Of a stretch of 64,000 bases of DNA, positions 37,823-46,949 are shown one piece after another (position 1 is the first letter of the stretch; each line of letters opens with the position of its first letter). A program made the position numbers and the translations under genes. Source of the DNA: Streptomyces sp. NBC_00569 (GTDB lineage: Bacteria; Actinomycetota; Actinomycetes; Streptomycetales; Streptomycetaceae); contig NZ_CP107783.1 in the NCBI RefSeq assembly GCF_036345255.1, positions 248,001 through 312,000 of the forward strand, written 5' to 3'. The notes beneath the pieces are model-generated. The model did not search any database and was not told where the DNA came from. It saw only the letters and a program-made list of their open reading frames with translations.

Positions 37823-38442
37823 ACCTCGACCGTACAGCAGGGCGTACAGCAAGGGGATGGGAACGACAGAAGGCGTCGCGCCCTGCCCGCCCTTCGACCG
37901 GCAGTTGCGTACCTCCGCTGCGTCGGCGCGTCCTTGAGCAGCCGCATCCGGTCCGCGCCCCGCACACCGTCCGCTCCGCGCGGGTGGCCACCACTGGTGA
38001 TCGCGGGCGAGAGGCCCCCTCCCAGCCGTATCGCCGAGTCACCGGGCTCATTCCAGTAACGCTTCTAGCTGGGGATACGCCCTCCCCACGTCCGCGAGAA
38101 CAGTATTCAGGAGGCATTCAGGGGGCCAAACGCCAAGCCATGACATAGATCATTTGACCGGAGCCGGGAGCCCGGAAAGCCGGGCACGCCTGTGCTTGTT
38201 CATCGGAGCGGCGACGTTCAGGCGTCTGGAGGATGTGACGAGACATTCGGATATCCCTGTGAACCGTCAAGCGCCGCTTCGGTACAGCGCGTCCAAAAAG
38301 TCGGGGCCTTTCATCGACGCATCGCCGAGTTGATCGCATTGATCACTCGAATGGCGGAGGGCGGTTGCCGAGCGCAGAGTGAGAACAAGGGCCCGAGCGC
38401 GCGCGTAAGCCGCTCGTGCCGGCAACTCTCTGTGAGGCAACC
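37823..38442. other. No gene seen
   Basis: About 620 bases between the antitoxin gene and the Asp23 gene. Open frames are not credible. It holds the upstream regions of both genes. Confidence 0.4.
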
Positions 38443-38919
38443 ATGGCCGATATCGAGCATGCAAGAACAGCCCCCGGCCCCACCACCGCGAGCACCCCGT
38501 CAAGAAGGGGCGCGGCGCCAGCAGACGCGGGCGGCACGACGACCATCGCTGACAGTGTGGTGGCCGTGATCGCCGGGATCGCCATCCGCGAGACGGACGG
38601 CGTCCACTCTGTCGGCAAGGGTGCCTCCAAGGCTCTGGGCGCGGTAACCGGCCGGATGTCCGCATCGTCGAGCCTCAGCCGGGCGGTCAAGGTGGAGGTG
38701 GGTGAGACGCAGACCGCGATCGACGTGGACATCGAAGTCGAGTACGGGATACCGATCCATGAACTCGCCGGTCAGCTGCGGACCCACGTCTCCGACGCAG
38801 TAGAGACGATGACCGGCCTGGACGTGGTCGAGATCAACATCAACGTCTTCGCTGTGCACATCCCAGGCGACGACAGCGCCGATGATGAGAGCGCCGACAG
38901 TGGGTCCCGCACGCGGTAG
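38443..38919 (+). CDS. Asp23/Gls24 family envelope stress protein
   Basis: A 158-residue protein from ATG 38443. A disordered N-terminal part of about 30 residues precedes the Asp23/Gls24 domain: TIADSVVAVIAGIAIRETDGVHSVG, then VKVEVGETQTAIDVDIEVEYGIPIHE and GLDVVEININVFAVHI. The family is linked to cell-envelope and alkaline or osmotic stress, often in several paralogues. It stands alone here. The ribosome-binding site TGTGAGG is modest. Confidence 0.88.
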   Translation: MADIEHARTAPGPTTASTPSRRGAAPADAGGTTTIADSVVAVIAGIAIRETDGVHSVGKGASKALGAVTGRMSASSSLSRAVKVEVGETQTAIDVDIEVEYGIPIHELAGQLRTHVSDAVETMTGLDVVEININVFAVHIPGDDSADDESADSGSRTR

Positions 38920-39180
38920 ATCCATGGCGCCCCGGCCTTCGTGCCACTGCCTCTGAGAGGTGGACTCAAGGACCTCCGAGCTGTGGTGACGCTCGTCAGC
39001 ACGCGGGCACGTTCGCGTATTTGAGCCGGAGGTTGACCATCTCCTCCGACATCGGACCCATGGAAATCTCTGACGGTCCCAGGGTGTCCGTCGCACGAGG
39101 GTGCTGCCGGGCCGGGCGAAACGGAGCATCACCGCTCACCGGCGCGGGGCGGCACCAGGCTCTGCCCGCGGTAGAACAGC
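38920..39180. other. Short intergenic region
   Basis: No gene; it separates the Asp23 gene from a transposase remnant. Confidence 0.4.
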
Positions 39181-39700
39181 TCAGTGCGTAGATTCTTCTC
39201 CAAGTTCCTGACGATCTGCGAGAGAGACGGCTGGGCCAAGCGCGGCCGCGGTCCGGTTCACCTCGCCGTCACTGAGCCTCTCCCAATGTGGTTGAGGCAT
39301 AGTGGCGGCCTTGACGATGTCGGCGATCCGGTTGGTGCCGCAGCGGGGCTTCCGCAGCCTGCACCGGCCCTTCAAGAACGGCCACGGACTGTTCGTCGAG
39401 GCAACGCCGAACTTGGCGTGGCTGTTTTTGTGCTTGCGCAGCCTTCGTTTGAGCCGACGGCCGCGCAGCGGTACACGGACGCCGCGGCCCACGCCCGCGT
39501 AGGCCCATTCCGCCCAGCACTGCGCGTGGGCGCCGGCGAGCGCGTCGACGTCCCCGTACTGCCGTGCGGCAGTCAGGTCATGACTGGAGCCCGGCATGGC
39601 GGGTGACGCCCAGAACAAGCGGCCGAACGGATCGGTGAGCACTTGGACGTTCATGCCATGGTGCTTGTGCTTCCCACAGTCAGTTTTGAGTGTCGCATCT
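39181..39700 (-). pseudogene. IS5-type transposase remnant (DDE C-terminal half)
   Basis: On the minus strand KHKHHGMNVQVLTDPFGRLFWASPAMPG, then HDLTAARQYGDVDAL and WAEWAYAG-VGRGVRVPLRGRR match a DDE_Tnp_4 transposase from the second Asp to the region before the end; LRKPRCGTNRIADIVKA is the usual C-terminal segment. The N-terminal half is absent, and the final part needs small indels. Base composition resembles the surroundings. No terminal repeats found. Confidence 0.8.
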
Positions 39701-39956
39701 GAGGTGGGCCGGGCGTGCAGGGCCCGACAGCTGGTCGGAAGGCACCGTCGTCGCGTCCCGATCTCCTGCTGTCAGCGCAAAGTTACTCCCCCGATTACCG
39801 TCAGGCGCTGCTGGACACATCGACCGGCGAAGGACGAACAAGCACGGCGAAGCTCCTGGCAGGACGAGCGATCTCAGTCGTGAACCCGTCCACCAGAACC
39901 TTCTACGCGTTGTGCGGCGGCCCAACTCGCCTACAGGTCAGGGAGGTCGGAAGGAC

Positions 39957-40930
39957 TCACTCTTCGTCTTCCTCGCACTCCCCTTCTTCATCCTCCTCAC
40001 CAGGAACCTCTTCGTACTCTTCCTCGGGCTCCTCTTCGTCTTCGTACTCTTCTTCCCCGTTCTCTCCCGCGGCCTCGTCCTCTTCGTCTTCGTCCGCTTC
40101 GTCTTCGTCCGCTGCTTCCTCCTCTTCCACAACTTCCTCGTGGGACCGAACCACCTCGCCGTCGCGGATGTCTCCGCGCCAGCCCTCGACGTCCTCGTCC
40201 GCGAACGTGACGTAACGCGGGAAGTGCTTGAAGTCCAGGCGCAGACGGCGTCCTTGGGCGCGCCAGAGGTTTCCGGTCTTCTCGAAGAGCCCCGAGGGGT
40301 AGTACTCGACGACGAGCACGAGACGCGTCAGCGTGGGCGTCAGTTCATGGAAACTCACACAGCCGCGGGTGGTGCCCTTCGCGCCTTCCGAGGTCCAGAC
40401 GATCCGCTCGTCCGGTACCTGTTCCTGGACGGTTGCCTTCCAACTGCGGCTCGACGGGCCGACCTTCAGCTTCCAGTCACTGCTCATCTCCTCGCTCTTG
40501 GAGACGCTACGTACACCCTTGGTGAACCTGCTGAACTCCTCGCACTGGGTCCAGCGGTTGTAGGCGGTGCGAAGCGGAACACCCACGTCCAGCACTTCGA
40601 CGATGTTCACGGACTTGGTGTCGCCGGACTTCTTCTTTCCGCCTCCGCCTCCGAAGACCTGCTGCACCTTGCCCACCACGCCGACGATCGCCTTCAGCGG
40701 GGAATCACCCTGGAGAATGCGTCCACCGATGCCGGGGAGACCCAGCGTCCGCTGAGGGACCCACCGTTCTCGGCTACGTCGAGGAGTTGGTCGGTCACAT
40801 CCTCCAGCTTGTCCCCGGCACGCTCGACCAGGTGCTCCCCCTGCGCGCCAAGGTAGGCGGCAAGCTCGTCGCACAGGATTTCCAGGCCCGATCCTCCTTC
40901 GCGGTCGCCGCCGCGATCTGTAGTGGCCAT
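39957..40930 (-). pseudogene. gvpZ: Gas vesicle accessory protein GvpZ-like (SRPBCC domain), frameshifted
   Basis: ATG 40930 (GGAGGTAGG upstream) starts a product of charged helical sequence (DELAAYLGAQGEHLVERAGDK). Near 40750 the frame is lost and continues in another register, where PGIGGRILQGDSPLKA leads into an SRPBCC/polyketide-cyclase-like domain (NIVEVLDVGVPLRTAYNRW, then FHELTPTLTRLVLVVEYY). It ends in a very acidic tail of about 70 residues (Glu/Asp). In S. coelicolor the corresponding gene lies in the gvp cluster. One frameshift of this kind could be a sequencing error. It is four bases after gvpY on the same strand. Confidence 0.65.
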
Positions 40931-40933
40931 GAC

Positions 40934-41620
40934 CTACCTCCGCCGCGCAGCAGTCTTCTTGGCAGTCGACTTCTTCGCAGTCGACTTCTTCGCCGGCGCC
41001 TTCTTGGCCGAAGCCCTCTTCGCAGTCGTCTTCTTGGCGGCCGTCTGCTTCGCGGCCGTCTTCTTGGCCGGTGCCTTCTTCGCGGCCGTCTTCTTCGCCG
41101 GCGCTTGCTTCTTGGCGGGAGCAGTCCTCTTCGCCCCCGCTGAACGGCGACGCCGCGGTGGTTCCTCCTCGGTCTCTTCTTCCCCTTCCTCCGACTCCTC
41201 TTCTTCCTCTTCCTCCGGCTCCTCTTCTTCCTCCTCCTCGGGCTCTTCCTCTTCTGCCTCTTCCGGCTCCTCTTCTGCCTCCTCTTCCTCCGCTTTGTCC
41301 TCGTCCTTCTCGCCGATGCGCAGCGTGCGTTCATGGAGGGAATCGGCGAGGTTGACGAGGCTACGATCGGCCGCAGCAACCAGTGCTCCACGTCCCGCGT
41401 CCAGCAGCTGGCCACGCACCTGCTCGTTCAGCTCGCCGACGCCTGGAACATCTCCGAGTTTCTGCAGGCCTTCGGTCAGGAGCTGCTGAGGGTTGAGCCC
41501 GAAGCGGCGTCCGGCGAGATACGTCGCCACCGCAAACGCGAGACGCGCTTTCTTGGTACGCCCTAGCACGTAGCCGCCCGCTACCGCGGTGGCAAGAGCG
41601 ATCTTGGTCGTGTCGTTCAT
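40934..41620 (-). CDS. gvpY: Gas vesicle accessory protein GvpY-like, histone H1-type tail
   Basis: A 228-residue protein from ATG 41620 (GAAGGG upstream). The first 100 residues carry a hydrophobic helix (IALATAVAGGYVLG) and a soluble domain (LLTEGLQKLGDVPG). Then comes a Glu run of about 50 residues and a C-terminal tail of about 70 residues of Lys/Ala repeats (AKKTAAKKAPAKKTAA), which resembles eukaryotic-type histone H1 and bacterial HU tails. Such tails bind nucleic acids or acidic partners. The gene is divergent from gvpO with 252 bases between and forms an operon with gvpZ. Function in vesicle assembly is unknown. Confidence 0.75.
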   Translation of the reverse strand: MNDTTKIALATAVAGGYVLGRTKKARLAFAVATYLAGRRFGLNPQQLLTEGLQKLGDVPGVGELNEQVRGQLLDAGRGALVAAADRSLVNLADSLHERTLRIGEKDEDKAEEEEAEEEPEEAEEEEPEEEEEEEPEEEEEEESEEGEEETEEEPPRRRRSAGAKRTAPAKKQAPAKKTAAKKAPAKKTAAKQTAAKKTTAKRASAKKAPAKKSTAKKSTAKKTAARRR

Positions 41621-41872
41621 GAAGCGGTTCCCTTCGGAAAGGGCAGGGGCACGGAGCCGATTCAGGGCCAACACCCCCGGCCCAGCCCGGATCGAGGAGA
41701 GAAGTCGGATGCGCCGTCCCGCACGGCACACAGCCCCCGAAGAGCCTCACGCCCTCGTCCGGCAGGCTTCCTCGAAGCCGCCCACCACCACTGCGAGATG
41801 TGGCCGTATATGATGAATTTGGACGTTCGCGCGTGGGATCTGGCGCCCGCACCGACGACGACGGGAGTGACC

Positions 41873-42223
41873 ATGGCCCCGGCAGAACCCGCCAAGCGGC
41901 GCTCGACCGGTGACCGCAGTACCTCCCGCGGCGCCAGCGGTGAAACTCGACGTCGCTCAGGCAAGGGCGGTGCCGCATGGGCCATGCGGGCCGCGGCGGA
42001 GCAGTTGCAGGAGCTGCTCGGGCGCGCGCCAGAGTCGGTTTCGGCACTGAAACCCACCGATGACGGCTGGGAAGCCGATGTCGAGGTACTCGAATTGGAA
42101 CGCGTCCCCGAAACCACCAGCGTGATGGCCAGCTACCGAGTAACTCTCAGCAAAGAGGGCGATCTCATGGCCTACGAAAGGACGCGCCGCTACACCCGAG
42201 GGCAAATCGATCGGCGAGGCTGA
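41873..42223 (+). CDS. gvpO: Gas vesicle protein GvpO
   Basis: A 116-residue protein from ATG 41873 (GGGAGTGACC upstream). A basic, disordered N-terminus of 45 residues precedes the GvpO domain: LQELLGRAPESVSALKPTDDGWEADVEVLELER-type core ending SVMASYRVTLSKEGDLMAYERTRRYTRG. In haloarchaea GvpO is required for vesicle formation. It opens the plus-strand cluster, 34 bases before gvpA. Confidence 0.88.
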   Translation: MAPAEPAKRRSTGDRSTSRGASGETRRRSGKGGAAWAMRAAAEQLQELLGRAPESVSALKPTDDGWEADVEVLELERVPETTSVMASYRVTLSKEGDLMAYERTRRYTRGQIDRRG

Positions 42224-42256
42224 GATACAGCCGAATTGCCGGTGAAGGGAGGCACC

Positions 42257-42739
42257 ATGACTGTGGTGCCGCAAGGTGGAGGCACCGTCACTCAGGGCGG
42301 TGGCAGGAGCGGCAGCCTCTACGACGTCCTGGAACTTATTCTCGATCGCGGGCTTGTGATCGACGTCTTCGTCCGCGTGTCACTGGTTGGCATCGAAATC
42401 CTGAAGATCGACGCTCGCATCGTCGTGGCCAGCGTAGACACGTACTTGCGATTCGCAGAGGCGTGTAACCGTCTCGATCTCGAGTCCGGACGCAAAGCAC
42501 CGAGCCAGCTCACCGACATCGTCGGCGATTCGATGGAGAGCGGAGCCAAGGGGAAGTCCAAGGGTGCCCTCTCAGGCGCCGTGGAAGCCATTACTGATTC
42601 CGTCAAGGGTGTCACCGACGGTAGCTCCGACGAGGAAGAGGAGGACGAGGACGAGGCTGAAGAGGAGAAGAAGAAAAGGGAACCCGTGGAGAGGCGACGG
42701 CGGCCTGCCCGGCGTTCCTCCCGACGGGAGAAGGGCTAG
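42257..42739 (+). CDS. gvpA: Gas vesicle structural protein GvpA
   Basis: Main structural subunit of the vesicle rib. ATG 42257 (GGGAGG four bases upstream) gives 160 residues. Residues about 18-75 contain the GvpA core [41 protein letters not shown] and [16 protein letters not shown] further 85 residues follow: a hinge and a strongly acidic run, then a basic end ([12 protein letters not shown]). Typical GvpA has about 70 residues and the Streptomyces form about 145, so this is a long variant. The tail is rich in charges and is unlikely to fit inside the rib. Confidence 0.93.
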   Translation: MTVVPQGGGTVTQGGGRSGSLYDVLELILDRGLVIDVFVRVSLVGIEILKIDARIVVASVDTYLRFAEACNRLDLESGRKAPSQLTDIVGDSMESGAKGKSKGALSGAVEAITDSVKGVTDGSSDEEEEDEDEAEEEKKKREPVERRRRPARRSSRREKG

Positions 42740-42766
42740 GGCTCGCCCCGCGAGAAGGAGTAAGGC

Positions 42767-43480
42767 ATGGCCGTTTACATCTACTCCATCACCGGCAAGC
42801 AGCACCCTCTGCGCCTCGACGATCTCCACGGAGTCGGCGAGACTCCGGCCGACCTGCGCGTAGTGAAGGCCGGATTGCTGTGTGCTGTCGTCAGCGACGC
42901 CCCAGAGGACCTTCGCCCCAAACGTCGCGACATCAACGCGCACCAAGCGGTGCAGGAGCGGCTGATGGTGGACGGCACGGTTCTTCCTCTGAGATTCGGG
43001 CTCATGGCTGCCGACGACGAAGCCGTACGGGCCGCCCTGGAGGATCGTGCCGAGGAGTATGCGGACAGACTCCGCGTACTTGAGGGTTGCACCGAGTACC
43101 ACCTCAAGGCGTCACAGAACGAGGACTCCCTGTTGCGTGAGGTCCTTGAGGAATCGACGACGGCGCGGCAGCTCAACGAGGCGATTCGCACGGGTACAGC
43201 AGGTCCGGATGCGCCCGTCCAACTCGGTGAGCTGGTGGCCCACGAGGTGCAGACACGTCAGGATGCCCTGGCCGCAGGTGTGATCGAGGCCCTGCGCCCC
43301 TTCGCCCGAGAGTTTGACTCCTCCGCCCCGACCGGATCGGACTTCCTCAGCGTCTCGTTTCTTGTGACCGATGACAAAGAAGAGGGCTTCCTGACCACAG
43401 AGTTGAGCGTGGCGAATCAGTTGGGCGATGACTTCGAGCTCCGGCTGAGCGCCCCTCTCCCTCCCTACAGTTTCGTCTGA
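42767..43480 (+). CDS. gvpF: Gas vesicle protein GvpF
   Basis: The 237-residue product belongs to the GvpF/GvpL family, which is thought to interact with GvpA before assembly. Start ATG 42767 is preceded by AAGGAGTAAGGC. Features include AVYIYSITG, VVSDAPEDLRPKRRDINAHQAVQERL and VLPLRFGLMA, then a long helical region (LNEAIRTGTAG) and the terminal ELRLSAPLPPYSFV, shared with gvpL below (ITGPWAPYSF). Follows gvpA by 27 bases. Confidence 0.92.
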   Translation: MAVYIYSITGKQHPLRLDDLHGVGETPADLRVVKAGLLCAVVSDAPEDLRPKRRDINAHQAVQERLMVDGTVLPLRFGLMAADDEAVRAALEDRAEEYADRLRVLEGCTEYHLKASQNEDSLLREVLEESTTARQLNEAIRTGTAGPDAPVQLGELVAHEVQTRQDALAAGVIEALRPFAREFDSSAPTGSDFLSVSFLVTDDKEEGFLTTELSVANQLGDDFELRLSAPLPPYSFV

Positions 43481-43489
43481 GGAGTTCTC

Positions 43490-43741
43490 ATGGGTCTCTT
43501 CACGCAGCTCGTCACCCTCCCCCTCGCACCGGTGCGCGGCGTCGTTTGGACGGTCGACCGCGTCCTGGAAGCGGCGGAGAAGGAGTACTACGACCCAGCC
43601 CCCGTGCAAGCCGATCTCGCAGAACTCGAGCGGCAGTTGCTTGCGGGGGAGATCGACGAGGAGACGTTCGACCGGCGCGAGGACGAACTGCTGGACCGGC
43701 TGGAAGAGATCCGGGCGCATTGGCGGGGAGGGCAGCCCTGA
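43490..43741 (+). CDS. gvpG: Gas vesicle protein GvpG
   Basis: Short helical protein of 83 residues, starting ten bases after gvpF. MGLFTQLVTLPLAPVRGVVW and AEKEYYDPAPVQADLAELERQL, then GEIDEETFDRREDELLDRL, are the GvpG pattern. Binds other assembly proteins in known systems. Confidence 0.9.
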   Translation: MGLFTQLVTLPLAPVRGVVWTVDRVLEAAEKEYYDPAPVQADLAELERQLLAGEIDEETFDRREDELLDRLEEIRAHWRGGQP

Positions 43742-43774
43742 CCCGGCACGACGAGGGAACACGAGGCCACCATC

Positions 43775-44254
43775 GTGACTGAACCTCTGGCCAGCAGGCC
43801 TGGCTCCTATCCTTCCAGAGCGGCTCCGCCGTACGGGCAGGGCTCTTCCGCCAATCTCGCCGACATCCTTGAGCGCGTACTCGACAAGGGCATCGTCATC
43901 GCGGGCGACATTCAGATAAATCTCCTCGACATCGAGCTGCTGACCATCAAGCTCCGGCTCATCGTCGCGTCGGTCGACAAGGCAAAGGAGATGGGCATCG
44001 ACTGGTGGGAGCACGACCCCTCGCTGTCGTCACGGAGCAGGGACCATCAGTCACTCACCGAGGAGAACCGGCGGCTCCGTGCCGAGATAGATGCGCTCCG
44101 GGAGCGCGAGGCGCTTCCCGATCACGGGCACGAACGCGCGGACGAAGACGAGGACGCAGAGGAATACGAAGACGCGGAGGCAGAGGAAGAAGGGGACGCG
44201 GAGGAAGAGGAACCGCGCGGCAGGCGTCGACGAGGACGTGGCCGCAATGAATGA
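43775..44254 (+). CDS. gvpJ: Gas vesicle protein GvpJ (GvpA-like)
   Basis: Member of the GvpA/J/M family, 159 residues from GTG 43775. The core ANLADILERVLDKGIVIAGDIQ, NLLDIELLTIKLRLIVASVDKA occupies residues 28-75. A coiled-coil segment (RLRAEIDALREREALP) and a long acidic run (EDAEEYEDAEAEEE) with a basic end follow. Thought to sit at vesicle tips. The 3' end overlaps gvpL by eight bases. Confidence 0.9.
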   Translation: MTEPLASRPGSYPSRAAPPYGQGSSANLADILERVLDKGIVIAGDIQINLLDIELLTIKLRLIVASVDKAKEMGIDWWEHDPSLSSRSRDHQSLTEENRRLRAEIDALREREALPDHGHERADEDEDAEEYEDAEAEEEGDAEEEEPRGRRRRGRGRNE

Positions 44255-45062
44255 CGTAGTCACCTACGTGTATGCCGTGGCACGCAACGCCGACGGGCTC
44301 GAGGAACTCATCACGGCGCTCAACGGTGTCGCCGACGCCCCGGTCCGCCTCGTACCCGGCAGTCACGACGACACTCTGGTACTCGTGGCAAGTGACGTGC
44401 CCGCGCAGGACTTTCAGGAGGATGCCCTCAAGCAACGCCTGGAAGACCTGGACTGGCTCGAGGCGGTCGCCCGCGCGCACCACGCCGTCATCGAGGCCGT
44501 GGCCACCCGCACGACGGTGCTTCCGCTGCGTATGGCAACGGTGTATCTCGACGACACCAGGGCGCGGGACGTCCTGGATGGTGGGCAGGCCGTGTTCTCG
44601 GATCGTCTGGCGCGCCTGGCGGAGCACGTCGAATGGGGGGTCAAGATCTATGTCGAGCCGTCCGCTGCGCCAGCAGCGGCGGAGCCTCGCCGAGGGGCAG
44701 ACCTGTCCCCCGGACGCGCGTACCTGCGCAACCGCAGGCAACAGCAGACCGTGCGGGACAGCGTCTATCAGGCTGCCCAGGTGGCCGCCGATGCGGTCGA
44801 GGGCATAGGGCGCAGGCACGCCGTCGACAGGGCGCGCCACCGTGTGCAGCAGGGCGTTCTCGCCGACAAAGCGGGCGAGAACATCGTCAATGACGCATAC
44901 CTTGTGCCTCTGGCTCAGTGTGAGGAGTTCCGAGCCGGGGTTGAGCACGCCGCAGACGGGCTGCAGGGCGTTCGTATAGAGGTCACCGGTCCCTGGGCGC
45001 CCTACTCCTTCGCCATGCCACCCGCCGAGACCGATGACGCCTTGACAGGTCCGCGACCATGA
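44247..45062 (+). CDS. gvpL: Gas vesicle protein GvpL
   Basis: The 271-residue product belongs to the GvpF/GvpL family. ATG 44247 overlaps the end of gvpJ. VTYVYAVARNADGL opens the N-terminal domain, ARAHHAVIEAVATRTTVLPLRMATVY follows, and the end EVTGPWAPYSFAMP is like that of GvpF. Both GvpF and GvpL are believed to act in early vesicle nucleation. Overlaps gvpS by four bases (ATGA). Confidence 0.92.
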   Translation: MNDVVTYVYAVARNADGLEELITALNGVADAPVRLVPGSHDDTLVLVASDVPAQDFQEDALKQRLEDLDWLEAVARAHHAVIEAVATRTTVLPLRMATVYLDDTRARDVLDGGQAVFSDRLARLAEHVEWGVKIYVEPSAAPAAAEPRRGADLSPGRAYLRNRRQQQTVRDSVYQAAQVAADAVEGIGRRHAVDRARHRVQQGVLADKAGENIVNDAYLVPLAQCEEFRAGVEHAADGLQGVRIEVTGPWAPYSFAMPPAETDDALTGPRP

Positions 45063-45301
45063 CCACTCCCGACGTACCGTCGTCCGCCGGCGAGCCACTG
45101 GCGCAGCGGCAAGTGGCGCTCATCGATCTGCTGGACCGCCTGCTCAGCGGGGGCGTCGTCCTCACCGGTGATGTCGTACTGTCCATCGCCGACATCGATC
45201 TGGTGCGGATATCGCTCAGGGCGTTGATCGTGTCCATCAGCGCGCAGAACCCCTCGCCCTGGGCTGAGACGATGCCGCCTGGAGGCGACGATGGCGGCTG
45301 A
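45059..45301 (+). CDS. gvpS: Gas vesicle protein GvpS (GvpA-like)
   Basis: Small GvpA-like protein of 80 residues with the pattern LIDLLDRLLSGGVVLTGDVVLS, SIADIDLVRISLRALIVSI. It starts in the overlap with gvpL and overlaps gvpK by 11 bases. The family's GvpS/J members probably form the tip or nucleation part of the vesicle. Confidence 0.88.
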   Translation: MTTPDVPSSAGEPLAQRQVALIDLLDRLLSGGVVLTGDVVLSIADIDLVRISLRALIVSISAQNPSPWAETMPPGGDDGG

Positions 45302-45722
45302 GGACGGGCGCGAGCCTCCGGCTGGGCACCACAGTGGGTCGGCCCGTCGCCGTGAAGAGGTCGCGAAGGCCGCTGAGCGCGCCTTCCGACTTCTGCCCGC
45401 AGCGCCTCGCGACCTGTCACCGTCGGGCAGGCGTTCACACTCATCCGCACGTCGAATCAACTCCGACCCCGACACCGTGGAGCGAGATCTCGTCAGGCTG
45501 GTCCTCACCTTGGTGGAGCTACTGCGCCAGCTCATGGAGCGGCAGGCGTTGCACCGGGTCGATCAGGGAGATCTCACCGACGAGCAGGAGGAGCGCCTGG
45601 GGGCGACGCTCATGATCCTCCATGAGCGAATGAACGATCTGTGCGCCCAGTACGGGCTGACCATGGAGGATCTCAACCTCGACCTCGGTCCGCTGGGCAC
45701 ATTGCTGCCACCTTCCGACTGA
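45291..45722 (+). CDS. gvpK: Gas vesicle protein GvpK
   Basis: The 143-residue product has the GvpK domain at residues 57-143: RRINSDPDTVERDLVRLVLTLVELLRQLMERQAL, RVDQGDLTDEQEERLGATLMILHERMNDLC. The first half is a charged linker. It closes the cluster; a strong hairpin follows at 45780. Confidence 0.92.
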   Translation: MAAEDGREPPAGHHSGSARRREEVAKAAERAFRLLPAAPRDLSPSGRRSHSSARRINSDPDTVERDLVRLVLTLVELLRQLMERQALHRVDQGDLTDEQEERLGATLMILHERMNDLCAQYGLTMEDLNLDLGPLGTLLPPSD

Positions 45723-45779
45723 GTACGCAGGTGCGCGGCCGCTGCGGCACGACAGCAGGCATTGCGGGGGCCGGCAAAG

Positions 45780-45831
45780 GACCGGGGACCGCCGCCGCTG
45801 ATCGGGCCCGGGCCGGCGGCGGTCCCCGGTC
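45780..45831 (+). terminator. Terminator of the gas vesicle operon
   Basis: A perfect 18-base stem (GACCGGGGACCGCCGCCG and complement) with a 16-base loop, 57 bases after the gvpK stop. Confidence 0.8.
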
Positions 45832-46118
45832 GTTCGACGCGGGCCTGGGTGGTGCGGCCGGTGAAAGCCGCAGCAGATATGCAAGTCCCCACGGGTTCGC
45901 CATCCGCAATGGAGCGGGCGGTATCGAGAAGGCAGACGGGTGGAACGGTACCCAGGAGCGGCTGGGGAACCGGCATGGGAGCCCCAAGTTCCCCCCGGCC
46001 GGGCCGACCCGCTCTGCGAACCGCGCGCGAAAGCAGCCCGCGCATCAGCTCCCACAGGCCCGTGAAACCCCGCAGGGCCATGTGGCTGCGCCGCTTGGCT
46101 CAGCGGGGCGATGGACGT

Positions 46119-46143
46119 GCGTGTCGATCGCCCTTATGGGTAA
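46119..46143 (+). promoter_or_regulatory. SigB-like promoter for the hemerythrin gene
   Basis: GCGT, 15 bases, GGGTAA. It matches the pattern of the other SigB-type promoters except that the last base of the -10 is A instead of C or T. It lies 64 bases before the start codon. The rest of the interval from 45832 to 46118 shows no gene. Confidence 0.4.
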
Positions 46144-46207
46144 CCGGCCTGCGAACGTTCGAAGGCCCTGCTGCTTCGCAGCGCAATCCACCGAGGAGGA
46201 ACCGGCT

Positions 46208-46765
46208 ATGGGACACGGCGGAAACGTGATCGTCGAACTGACGACGGACCACCGAGAGGTCGACTCGCTGTTCGCCCAGATCGAGGCCCAGCCCGTGGGC
46301 GCCAAGCAGCGCCGGGAGCTGGCCGACGATCTGACCGTTGAACTGGTCCGTCACTCCGTCGCCGAGGAGGAGTACCTCTACCCGGCCGTCCGCAGGTTCG
46401 TCGACGGCGGGGACGACCTGGCGGACAAGGAACTCGAGGATCACGCCGTCGTCGAACGCCTCCTGAAAGACCTCGAGGGCCGCGAAGCCGACGACGACCA
46501 GTTCAACCATCTCGTCGCGAAGCTGAAGCTCGAGGTCAGCGCCCACGTGCGCGACGAGGAGAACCGGCTCTTCCCCCTCCTCGAAGCCTCCTGCACGCCC
46601 GAAGCGCTCGATGACCTCGGAGACAAGATCCGCAAGGCGAAGAAGACAGCCCCCACCCGGCCCCACCCGGCCGCGCCGACCACCCCGCCCGCGAACAAGA
46701 TCGTCGCCACGGGCACCGGACTCGTCGACCGCGCACGCGACCTCCTCACCGGCCGAAACCACTGA
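46208..46765 (+). CDS. Hemerythrin domain protein
   Basis: A 185-residue di-iron protein from ATG 46208 (GAGGAGGAACC upstream). The binding helices are visible: DHREVDSLFAQI, VRHSVAEEEYLYPAV, EDHAVVERLLKDL and AHVRDEENRLFPLL, supplying the His, Glu and Asp ligands. A Pro/Ala-rich linker and a short helix (GLVDRARDLLTG) follow the core. Such proteins bind oxygen or NO, or store iron, in actinobacteria. No partner gene is in the operon. Confidence 0.9.
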   Translation: MGHGGNVIVELTTDHREVDSLFAQIEAQPVGAKQRRELADDLTVELVRHSVAEEEYLYPAVRRFVDGGDDLADKELEDHAVVERLLKDLEGREADDDQFNHLVAKLKLEVSAHVRDEENRLFPLLEASCTPEALDDLGDKIRKAKKTAPTRPHPAAPTTPPANKIVATGTGLVDRARDLLTGRNH

Positions 46766-46949
46766 CGTCCTTGCTGGGAGTGGCCTGCTCGGCGCGCAGC
46801 CGCACACCGCGTTTCCGAGCGGGCGAACGGTTCGGACGGCGCCTCGCACTCACCATGGCCTTGGGGGCCCGTCCGGCGTTCGCTCTGACGGTAGGCGGAT
46901 CGGGCCGACGTAATCCGTGAAGTGCCTGGCCCCCTTCTGTCCGCTCCGG

